In this document: piece after piece, positions 24,738 through 33,999 of the stretch
Layout: every line of letters starts with the position of its first letter
Numbering within the stretch: the stretch's first letter is position 1
DNA from: Scopulariopsis brevicaulis
Taxonomy: Eukaryota; Ascomycota; Sordariomycetes; Microascales; Microascaceae
NCBI GenBank assembly: GCA_017657125.1
Contig: JAGFNX010000324.1
Location: forward strand, 62,001-126,000
DNA: 64,000 nucleotides
Direction of reading: 5' to 3'
Notes under the pieces: generated by a model
What the model saw: only the letters and a program-made list of their open reading frames with translations
Database searches by the model: none
Told to the model about the DNA's origin: nothing
Program-made: the position numbers and the translations under genes

Positions 24738-25695
24738 ATGAATGGCTGCGTAGTACCGGGAGATTCCGCTGTGTCGGACGCCGAGCGCGAGGTCCTCGAG
24801 CTCGAGAAGCGCTTGGAAGAGGCGCGGAGTCGGCTCGAGGGACTACAAGTGCGCCCTGGCGACGATGAAGTCGCACAGCTTCCGCCTCCGAAGCGATCCC
24901 TGCCGCCAACAGGTACGGCCAGCCAACCCAGTTGAACGAACAATCCCAGTCGAGCCTCCGCAACTAACAACCCCGCCAGACCCCTCCGCGCACTTCCTCC
25001 TCCTCCTCTCCGACTCGGCCCTCCCCCTCGGCTCCTTCGCCTTCAGCGCAGGCCTAGAGTCCTACCTCGCCCACACGGCCAGCGGCCTCACCCCGCGCGC
25101 GCCGCCCCCCGCCCACCCCTTCACGTCCTTCCTCCCCGAGTCGATCTCCTCCTTCGCGGCCACGAACCTCCCCTTCGGCCTCGCGGCCCACGACGACCCG
25201 GCCTCCCTCCCCGAACTCGACGACATGCTCGACGCAATGACGATATGCACCGTCGGCCGCCGCGCCTCCACAGCGCAGGGCCGCGCGATGCTCTCCGTGT
25301 GGGAGAAGTCGTTCGCGTCCTCCATGGGCGGCACGCCGGCGGCCGGGACCCTAAAGACCTACGGGGACGAGGTGAAACGCGCGCTGGCGCCGGGCCACCT
25401 CTCGCCCGTGTTCGGCGCCGTGTGTCGCGCCGTGGGTATGGATCGGGGCGGCATGGCGTACGTGCTCGTCATGGGGCACGTCAAGGCGCTGGTGTCGGCC
25501 GCCGTGAGGTCGGGCGTGCTGGGGCCGTACAAGGCACAGGCTGTGCTGGGAGGGGAGCCGGTGCGGACCATGGTCGCCGCGGCGGTGGAGAGGGAGTGGG
25601 ATGCGAGCGTCGACGAGGCGGGGCAGACGGTGCCGGCTATGGACTTGTGGATGGGGAGGCACGAGGTTCTGTATTCGAGGATCTTCAACAGCTGA
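24738..25695 (+). CDS. ureF: Urease accessory protein UreF
   Basis: There are two exons, 24738-24912 and 24980-25695 (296 aa), joined across a 67-nt intron with an AACTAAC branch site. The first exon encodes a charged helical segment rich in E, L and R. The UreF core begins at FLLLLSDSALPLGSFAFSAG, the typical family signature, and continues through the all-helical domain (about 60-296). UreF acts with UreD and UreG to load nickel into apo-urease and acts as the activator of the UreG GTPase in that complex. It should be cytosolic. Urease itself is not in this window. A longer in-frame reading through the intron exists but would replace the charged N-terminal exon. Confidence 0.93.
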
Positions 25696-25883
25696 GCGTG
25701 GGCGTCAGCGTTCTTTTTTGTTTGATAAAAGGAGTTTACTTGGCCGAGGCAGTTGCCTGCCCGGTTTGGACAGAACATGAATATAAATGTCTAATGCGTG
25801 CAAGGGAACTCGAATATGTGAAGTCATCTGATCCTGGTATCTTTGCTGTATTGTAGACATATAGTGGTACATGGCTCCTCGTC

Positions 25884-27155
25884 TCATTCATCGTCGTCGC
25901 TATCGTACGCGACCAGCGGACCCGCAGCAGCCGCAGCCTTCGGCTTCGACGTGACCGCCACATTCGCGGAACTCAGCGCCGCGAGCGTCCTACTCGAGAA
26001 TATCCCGCCCGCCTCCTGCGGCGCACCAGGCGCCCCGGCCCCATCCGCCGCAAGCCCCTCCCCGTTCTCCAACATCAGCGGCTGCTCCGCCTGCTCGAGC
26101 TCGTAACCCCTCCTCCCCACGGGGTTCACGGCGCTGGCGCCCCGGGCAAAGTGAATCTCGTCGGGCGCCTCGTACCCCTCGAGCCCGTACGTCCCCTCGA
26201 TCTTCCTCCTCTTGCGCGCCTCGGGGTCCTTGCCTTCTATCTCGGCGACGAACTCGGCGGGGAGCGCACGCCGGACCGCCTCGGCGGCCTGCTCCTCGAC
26301 CCGCCGCGCCTCGCGCGCCTGCGACATCGGGTTCGGGTCGGGCGTCGCCCACCGCACGTTGAGGACCTCGTCGTGGTCGAGGGACTGGTGCGCCATTGCT
26401 TCCTTTGCGAACTGGGCGTTTGCCTCGTTGGAGTAGGTTATGAATGCGACGCCGCGGGTATTCAGGACACGGGCTAGACTGGGTTAGCGGTTGCTCTCCG
26501 AAGCAGACGGGAATGGTGCAAGGGACGTACCCCTCTCGATCTGGCCCCATTCCGCAAAGTGTCGCGCGACAATCTCCTCGATATCATCCGAAACGACAAT
26601 CCTTCCCACGTACACCGTCCGGTTCTGCCTCGTAAAGCTCCCCACGCCGCCCATATCGTCCCTATAATCCGAGAACTTGTCGCGCCCGAAGCAGTCGACG
26701 TTCGGGTTGAACATGTCGTGGATCGTCGGTAACCGGTGCAGGTAGTCGCAGTCCTGGCCCTTGGGGCACACTCCCCTCGCGAAGAACAGGCAGAAGTAAC
26801 CCCCGGCGACGCGGTCCGCCTTGGTGTACCCGCTATCCTTCGCGACGTTGCACCTCCCCTTTGCGTGCGTCTTGGAGAGGTACTTGTCCTCATTGTCGCC
26901 GCCGGACCACTTGTTGTACCAGATGTTGAAGGTGGTGCCCGTCTGCGGGGGCGGCTCCGAGGAGAGGAAGGACGGGTCGACCTGCGGGCGGGCGGGGCGC
27001 TTCTTCCGGCGGATTATCTTCTTGACCTTCTTCTGCGGCGCCTCGGCGACCTCTGTTGACGTGTTGGCGGGGACGAGCGCGCCATTGTTGCTGTCCTGCT
27101 CGGCGTCGGGGGGCAGCTCGGGCGCCGCCGTCTCGACCTGGGGCTCTTCTGACAT
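25884..27155 (-). CDS. cwc2: Pre-mRNA-splicing factor Cwc2 (RBM22-like, Torus-ZnF-RRM)
   Basis: There are two exons, 27155-26531 and 26473-25884 (404 aa). After a basic segment (KKVKKIIRRKKRPARP) comes the Torus region (FNIWYNKWSGGD) and a CCCH zinc finger (CLFFARGVCPKGQDCDYLH, about 122-140). An RRM follows (RTVYVGRIVV to about residue 250) with RNP1-like RGVAFITY, and the intron falls inside it. The C-terminal third is Ala/Glu-rich. Cwc2 belongs to the Prp19-associated complex and contacts U6 snRNA and the intron in the catalytic spliceosome. Convergent with ureF (188 bp between stops) and divergent from the Rbg1 gene. Confidence 0.93.
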
Positions 27156-27549
27156 TCTGTGCTCAGGGGGGTTCTAGACGCGAAGAGGGATCAAGCTAGA
27201 TAAATCGTTTTGCAGATGGAGATGGAGAATGCGGAAAGGTGCGCTCACCGGTGAACGTTCCCAGATGCAGACTCGCGAGCGCAGCTTCTCGTGTTGCTTC
27301 TGACGACGAAATTCTGGGCGCCTTAGGAGACTGGATGGCATGTGGCGGCAGCTGCCACACTAGCCGCCGCACCCGGCACGCTAGACCCCGCCAGAGTCTT
27401 ATCAACGTTCCTGGATGCCCCGCGATGCGAACGACCTCTCGGAACTTCTTCATGCAACAGCCCGCGCAGGCACCTTTTCCGTCTCACTTTCCTCGAGGTA
27501 CCCGTCCCTGGTCGTCCGAAGCCCTGCGTACGCAGGCCAAGCCGCCATC
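27156..27549. promoter_or_regulatory. Divergent promoter between CWC2 and RBG1
   Basis: A 394-bp interval separates the start codons of CWC2 (minus) and RBG1 (plus). It contains a palindromic GGCAGCTGCC core at 27347-27356. No TATA box was noticed. Confidence 0.55.
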
Positions 27550-29136
27550 ATGGTCAACATATCGGATAAGATCAAGGAGTAAATTTGCCCCCCGCAGCGG
27601 CATGTGTGGCGACGAGGATGAAGACTGTGAAGGCTAACCAGCGTGCAGGATCGAGGAGGAGATGAGGAGGACACAGAGTAAGGACTAAACTCACTCACAC
27701 GGGTGAATCATGCGCGGTTTCTCGGGTGCTTTCGAGGACTATCTTAAACCGCGCATGGGTTCAGCCGTGGGCAAGGGCGAGTTCCATATGGATGAGATTA
27801 TATGCGGTTTCAGGAATGCTTCTCCAAACTCCCTGGACCGCGTATGATTTCGGCTGTGTGGAAGGACGAGGACATAGTGCTAACCCTTCCTTTAGAGAAC
27901 AAGGCGACAGGTACGTACGGAACGACAACGCCAGGATAGGCCCTGCCACGGCACCTAACACCATCCACAGAATATCACTTGGGTCTTCTAAAAGGGTACG
28001 ATCCCCGCGCAGGTACCACCCAACCATACGACGACTAAGACTGCCATAGGAAACTCGCGCGGCTCCGAGCCCAGCTCCTCGAGCCCACTAGCTCCAGCGG
28101 CGGCCCCGGCGCGGGCTTCGACGTCAGCAAGAGCGGCGACGCGCGCATATCGCTCGTCGGGTTCCCGTCGGTGGGCAAGTCGACGTTCCTCTCAAAGGTC
28201 ACCAAGACGCGGTCCGAGGTGGCGTCGTACGCGTTCACGACGCTGACGGCCATCCCGGGCGTGCTCGAGTACGACGGCGCCGAGATCCAGCTGCTCGATC
28301 TGCCCGGTATCATCGAGGGCGCGTCGGAGGGCAAGGGTCGGGGGCGGCAGGTTATCTCGGCGGCGAAGACGAGTGATCTCATCGTCATGATCCTGGACGC
28401 GACGAAGCGGGCGGAGCAGAGGGCGCTGCTAGAGGCAGAGCTCCACGCCGTTGGGATTCGGCTGAACAGGGAGCCGCCGTACGCAATCCACCGCCACACA
28501 TCCCAGCGGATATCCCAAGGGATAGAAACAACCGGCTGACAACGGGATAGGAACATCTACCTAAAGCCGAAGAAGGCGGGCGGCATGAAGATTACGTTCC
28601 AGCAGTCGCCCAAGAACCTCGACGAGAAGATGATCTACAACATCCTGCGCGACTACAAGATTCTCAACTGCGAGGTTCTCGTCCGCGACGACAACTGCAC
28701 CGTCGACGACCTCATCGACGTCATCATGAAGGACCACCGCAAGTACATCAAGTGCCTGTACGTGTACAACAAGATCGACAGCGTGTCGATCGAGTTCCTC
28801 GACCAGCTCGCCCGCGAGCCGAACACCGTCGTTATGAGCTGCGAGTTGGACCTCGGGGTCCAGGATGTGGTGGACCGCGCGTGGAAGGAGCTGAGGCTGA
28901 TACGGGTTTACACGAAGCGCAAGGGCATCGAGCCCAACTTTGACGAGGCGCTGATTGTGAGGAGCGGTAGTACTGTTGAGGACGTGTGTGACCAGATCCA
29001 CAGGACCATGAAGGACACGTACAAGTACGCGCTCGTGTGGGGCGCCAGCGCGAGGCACATGCCGCAGCGGGTTGGGCTGGGCCATGTGATTGCGGACGGG
29101 GATGTTGTGTATATCGTTAGTGGCTGGAAGGCTTGA
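27550..29136 (+). CDS. RBG1: DRG-family GTPase Rbg1 (DRG1)
   Basis: There are six exons: 27550-27578, 27649-27677, 27896-27910, 27971-27995, 28050-28478 and 28551-29136 (370 aa; yeast Rbg1 is 369). The start MVNISDKIKEIEEEM is the conserved DRG helix. Exon 3 is a 15-nt micro-exon supplying KNKAT. The G domain has G1 GFPSVGKS (70-77), G3 DLPGI and G4 NKID; an S5D2L insert lies inside the domain and a C-terminal TGS domain ends VVYIVSGWKA. DRG1 proteins associate with translating ribosomes, and the partner Tma46/DFRP1 stabilises them. In yeast they relieve ribosome stalling. Intron 2 (27678-27895) is unusually long for this gene and holds two hairpins. Confidence 0.95.
27709..27846 (+). ncRNA. 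Two related hairpins inside RBG1 intron 2 (candidate structured RNA)
   Basis: Hairpin A has perfect 12-bp arms, CATGCGCGGTTT (27709-27720) and AAACCGCGCATG (27746-27757). Hairpin B (about 27800-27846) pairs ATATGCGGTTTCAGG with CCTGGACCGCGTAT through G-U pairs and one bulge. The two 46-47-nt units also resemble each other directly, sharing GCGGTTTC, TGCTT and ACCGCG in the same order, as if duplicated. They lie in the transcribed orientation of the intron. Two hairpins separated by a single-stranded stretch recall an H/ACA snoRNA, but I could not place a convincing H box, and an ACA occurs only about 26 nt past hairpin B. They might instead regulate splicing of the following micro-exon. Confidence 0.4.
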
Positions 29137-29620
29137 TTCCTTTGGCTTTTACGCAGGTATATCCAATAGAGCGGTGAGGTCCGTACGCTTCTCCGGACCG
29201 CATGTTAAGGGGCTAGGCGCAAACATATGGATGTAAATGATGTAGCCCGTAGGTCCGGACAATGCATTTTGGCTGTCTCGAGGCGCTCGAGAGTGTAAAT
29301 GGTTTCATAAACATTTCTGAGTTATTAGGGGTATCCGAAACGCCGTGACCAGTCCCCCAGTTAGACCCCAACCCTGTGACGGGGGCATCCCTTTCCCTTC
29401 CCGTTACCCGCGGCCAACCATGTACGTGCCGCCACGGAGCCGGAACCCCGATATCCCATCCCATCAACAAAAGCAGTCCAAAAACAAAAGCGCAGCAACC
29501 AATGGTATGAACCGTAAACCCAATCCTGCAGAACAAGAACCCAAGCCCCGAATACACACGAGGTGAAATATGAATACAAAGGAAAGTGAAGTATGGACGT
29601 AAGGACCCGGCGGAGGGGTC
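29137..29620. other. Convergent 3' flanks of RBG1 and the Spo12-like gene
   Basis: This 484-bp stretch lies between two convergent stop codons. No motif or gene was recognised. Confidence 0.6.
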
Positions 29621-30188
29621 TTAGAAGGGCGAGTCGTTCGCGTCGCGCGACGCCGTCTTGGAGGCGTCGAGCTTCTTGGATATGCCCTGCGCGAAGAGAG
29701 ACTTTGGCTTGGCCCTGTGAGGCGGTTAGCGGGTTGCTCTTCTTGTCCTGCCGCTCCACGCGCGCGAACGATGGGTGGGCGCTTGGTGTTCCCGTGGAGC
29801 CGGGGAGTATGGAACATTGGGGGGATGTTTCCGGCGGAGTGCACTTACTTGCCGACTTGCTTGTTCCGCAGGGCCGTGAGCTTCGCCGTGCAGGGGCTCA
29901 TGATGTTGTCCGAAGGAGACACGTACTGCGCGGGCTGCCTACATTCCACACCCGATCCTGTCAGTTTCAAGATCCCCAGAGACGCGTGAGGGTGTCCGCA
30001 GCCGCGACGGCGCATGCGTGGTGTTCTGCGGGCGGAGGAGATGAGGGAACTGACTGCTCGGACTCCATCTTGTTCTGCAGCATCTGGCGGTGGTACTCCA
30101 TGCTCATAACCTGCTTCTCACCAGCCTGGGCCTCGTCCTTGGGCGTGACGGCCTGGTTCACGTCCTTGTCGGAGAGGACGGTCGACAT
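29621..30188 (-). CDS. Spo12-family cell-cycle protein
   Basis: There are three exons, 30188-30055, 29938-29849 and 29714-29621 (105 aa). The diagnostic block is YVSPSDNIMSPCTAKL (residues 50-65), preceded by SMEYHRQMLQNKM and followed by AKPKSLFAQGISKKL. This short Ser/Pro motif defines the Spo12 family. In budding yeast Spo12 is a nucleolar regulator in the mitotic-exit (FEAR) network and meiosis; the fission-yeast relative is Wis3. The SP sites are plausible CDK phosphorylation targets. The protein is small and otherwise disordered. It is easily missed because no single exon exceeds 134 nt; the three exons join with consistent phase, and the conserved block falls inside exon 2. Confidence 0.85.
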
Positions 30189-31275
30189 CGTGGCTCTGGA
30201 TTGCTGTGCTTGTGCTTGTGCTTTTGTGTACTTTGCTCGGAAGGCTCCGTATATCTTCTCGATATGTGTAGGTGCAGGTGAAGAAACTCGTCTCGCTCTG
30301 GTGTATGTGCGCGCCTCCGTTTATATGCAAAAATGCCTTCCGTTGTTTTGAAGAGTCGGGCTGGGCAGGCTGGGTTGTGTCAGAGGAATTCTTCAAATTG
30401 TTCACGGCCTTCTCTGGGGTGGGGGGAGATCAATATGGAGCCGGACGGAGCAGGGAAATTCCACGGATTGGCCCGGCAACGGGACGATCGGTGGCGGGAT
30501 CCCTGTTGGCGGGGTTGCAGGGGTGCCGGCGACGCGTGAGGGGCCTGGAACGCGCTGGGCGCTGGGCCCCTGTGGGATCCACTTCGTCCACTTCGTTCTT
30601 GACGTGAGAAGGACGTCGTGGTTTGGAGATGCCTAGTTGTTGTCATGTCCTCGTAGCAGGTAGGAATTCCCAGATCTAAACCGATGATTAGGAGTCACGA
30701 AGAATCACCGAGAAAAATACTGCGCCTGGGCCAAGTAAGATCTAACGCGAGCAATGGGCCCATAACACCGGACCCTGGATCCCCAACAGCTGCCCGGCGT
30801 CTCGCCCCGGAAACAGACATCAAGCGCTGGACCCAACACTTCACCATGTAGTCATAATGAGATACAGAAACACACACCAGTTTCCGAAACGTAAACTGTT
30901 CAATATGCAGATAATAATTAAACTGGACCGCGCTCATGCAAGCGTTCGTTAGACCCAAGGAGAAGAAGACCCTTAACAAGACCCTCGAGAATCAAAAACT
31001 TCTTCTCCGTGAAAGACAGAAGTAAAACCATTCTAGCCTCTCCCCCCTCGTCCCTCTTCCCCATTTTGTTGCCCTCCCCCAGACGAAGCGGATTCAAATC
31101 ACAGATCCGTCCGCGGATCAAACTAAAAGTGTACGGTGGAAATCAACTCGAGCGCCCACCGAGAGGTTCGCACTGAACCTCGCAGCGGACACCGTAAAAG
31201 GCAGGGTATCGAACAATCAACGCAAATCCCCGGCCTAGAGGGGGCCCGCTCTCCACGCGCACCTCAGCCCCCCGC
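30189..31275. other. Intergenic, 1.1 kb, Spo12 promoter and malic enzyme 3' flank
   Basis: Both neighbours are on the minus strand. Short motif-free open frames are present. Nothing else was recognised. Confidence 0.6.
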
Positions 31276-33999
31276 TTACAAGCGGCCCTTGGACGACGTG
31301 AAGCTGATGGGGTCGTAGACGCGCTCCTTGATGAACTGCTCCAGCGCGACGTCGCCCCACTCCTCCCACTCGATCCACTGCGACTCGGGCAGCTCCGACA
31401 CACCGTCCCGGCGCGCGGCCTTCATGACCTCGCGCGCGACGACGAGACTCGCGTCCCGGACGCGCTCGATGCGGGGGTAGATGAGGCCCTTCTGCACCTC
31501 GTCGGCATTGAGGCTCTCCGAGAGGGCCTGCGCCGAGGCGTATATCATGTCGTCCGTGACCCTCGTGGCCTTGGCGAGGATGGCGCCGAGGCCGATGCCG
31601 GGGAAGACGTACACGTTGTTGCCCTGGTTGGGGTGGTACGTGATGGCGCTCTCGCCGAACTTGGCCTGGAACGGCTGGAACGGCGAGCCGGACGCGAACA
31701 GCACGGTGCCGTCGGTCCACTGCACGGCCTGCTCAAAGGTGCACTCGGCCTTGGTGAGGGGGTTGCTGAGGGGGAAGAGGATAGGGCGGCGGCCGATACC
31801 GCTAGAGTCGACCGACGCCTTGAGGGCGCGGACGACCGACTCGGTGAAGACGCCAAACGTCGCCGTCAGGCCGACCAGCGCCGACGGCTTGACGTACTCG
31901 ATAACCTCCTCGAGGGTGCGGAACTGGTGGCCGTTGTTGTCGGTGCGGGCAAAGTACTTCTTGTGCTCGGCGAGGTTGTCGCCACGGTCCTTGGTCACAA
32001 GGCCCTTGGTGTCGACGAGCCAGAACTTCTCTCGCGCGTCCTTCTCGCTGAGGCCGCGGCGGGTGTAGAACTCGACGAGCTGCTTGGCGACACCGACACC
32101 AGCGGAGCCGGCGCCCATGAAGACGAGGCGCTGCTCCTCGATCGGGACGCCCGACAGGTTCACGGCGCCAATGTAGCCGCCGAGGACGACGGCGCCGGTG
32201 CCCTGAACGTCATCGTTGAAGCACCGGTACTTGTCCCGGTACCTGTCGAGGTAGTTGAAGGCCTTCTCGCTCTCAAAGTCCTCGAACTGGACGACCATGT
32301 CGGGGTATACATCCTTGCACGACTCCATGAACTCATCCATGAACTCCTGCTGCTCGCTCACGGGCGCCCGCTTCGAACGCAGCCCGAGGTAGAAGGGGTC
32401 CTTGAGGTTCGTCTCATTGGCAGTGCCGGAGTCGAGGACGACGGGCAGGGTCTTGGTGGGGTCGATACCCGCGGCCGCCGTGTACAGCGCCAGCTTTCCA
32501 ATCTAATCGCCAGAGTCAGCACATTAATTGTCCATCATCTGAAATGAAACCGAGCGACGACTGCTTGCGCGCGATAATGGCGGCTCTGCAGACGACGTCG
32601 GCGGCAATGCGACATGGCGGCTAAAATTGGACACGGCATGCAGAGGTGCGGAGGTGGTGCGGAGGTGAGCGTGGGGGCACACGGGGCACACGGGGGAACT
32701 CACGGAAATGCCGACTCCGTTGATGCCAAGATCTCCGAGACCGAGAATGCGCGACCCGTCCGTGACGACGCAGATCTCGGGCTGGGGGTACGGCCAATTG
32801 CGCAACATGGTGCGAATCGACTTCCGCTGCTTAATCGAAATGTACAGCGCCTCGGGCTTCGTGTACAGCGTGGAATACTGCAGACAGACATCGCCGATGG
32901 TGGGGGTGTAAACAAGCGGCATGAGCTCACGGACATTGTCGATCAGGAGGCGATAGAAGAGATTGATGTTCTGGTCCTTCAACGTCGACAAATACAGGTA
33001 CTTGTCGACGTTGGTCTGACGTGTATTGATCATCTGCATCGCCCTCGCGCATTGCGCCTGGAGGCTCTCCATGGTGTGTGGTATTAGGCCGGTGAGGTTC
33101 TTGTTGATACGCTCCTCCGGGGTGAAGGACAAGCCTTGACACAGCGCCTCCCTGTTAGCTGCCATAGCCTCTACGGGGCGGTCTGTATTGATTGAAGAAT
33201 GCATGATGGTGGTGTGTGTTGGGGACCTGGATCGGGGATGTGGTCTGGGTGCGACAGAGTATAAGAGGGCAGAAGGGCAGAGTGTGTGGGGAGTGGGGAG
33301 TGTGTGTGAGTGGGAGAATAAATAGTAGTGGTGAATCACTATGCCAGTGGGAATGACGGAGAGAGGCCGAGGGGAGGGGCGAGGTGCAGTGTTATAAAGT
33401 ATTCGTCTCTTGGGAAGAGGGCCGGACGCGGCCAGACAAAGAGGGAACGTGTGAACGTAACGGCGAAAGTAAATCGGAGCCACGGCGGGGAAAATACGGA
33501 GGGTGTGGAGGAAGTGGAGGCGCCGCTAGCGCTGCAGTAGCGAGGGTTCCGCTAGCTAACATGCATGCATCGAGGTACTCGGTAGACTTCTACCAACACT
33601 AGCTGCATGTGCTTGCTGTTTGTTGGGGGGTTGGGCTTGGGGAAGCAGATATTAGTACATACCTTTGTTCCAAGACGGCTCCCTCAGCACCTGATATGCC
33701 GCGGCCTGTGACTCAGGGACGTACTCCGTTATCCTGTGCTGGTGGACTTCGCCGTACGTCTTCTGGCTGTAGCCGCGGTGCTGGTCGAGCGACGCGGCCT
33801 TCATCCTCTCCTGGACCACGGCGAGGTCGACGCCGGCCATGGGGTTGAAGTCGGTCATCCTGCGGCTGGAGATGGACATGCGCTTGTACGATACCGACGT
33901 GTGGGACGATCGGCCGGACGCCGGAGATGACGACCGAGGCGTTGAGATGTCGGAGCTGGACGTGCTGTACGAGTAGGACGCCATTGGCAGCTGGAACAT
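31276..33999 (-). CDS. Malic enzyme, NAD(P)-dependent, with N-terminal extension
   Basis: There are three exons: 33999-33663, 33134-32704 and 32502-31276 (664 aa). Exon 1 encodes a Ser-rich, probably disordered extension (about 112 aa) ending REPSWNK. After a 528-nt intron (donor GTATGT, branch GCTAAC 24 nt before the acceptor CAAG) the enzyme begins GLSFTPEERINKNLTGLIPHT. Core signatures are LPLVYTPTIGD-like ELMPLVYTPTIGDVCLQ, RILGLGDLG, DVQGTGAVVLGG and the Rossmann motif FMGAGSAGVGVAKQL. It decarboxylates malate to pyruvate, giving NAD(P)H. Compartment is unclear: exon 1 is not a convincing mitochondrial presequence. The first ATG (33999) is used; a second in frame at 33984 (MASYSYS) is equally plausible. 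Treating exon 1 as a separate small gene would be a mistake in my view. Confidence 0.87.

Noticed and set aside
32704..33204. Start of the malic enzyme at the ATG at 33204 (MHSSINTDRPVE)
   Set aside because: The segment up to 33135 looks intronic: a GCTAAC branch site and a CAAG acceptor lie inside it, and the upstream exon 33999-33663 joins in phase. It could still serve as an alternative start.
33652..33999. Separate small Ser-rich gene upstream of the malic enzyme
   Set aside because: It ends at a strong donor (GTATGT), in phase with the malic enzyme acceptor, and REPSWNK continues naturally into GLSFTPEER.
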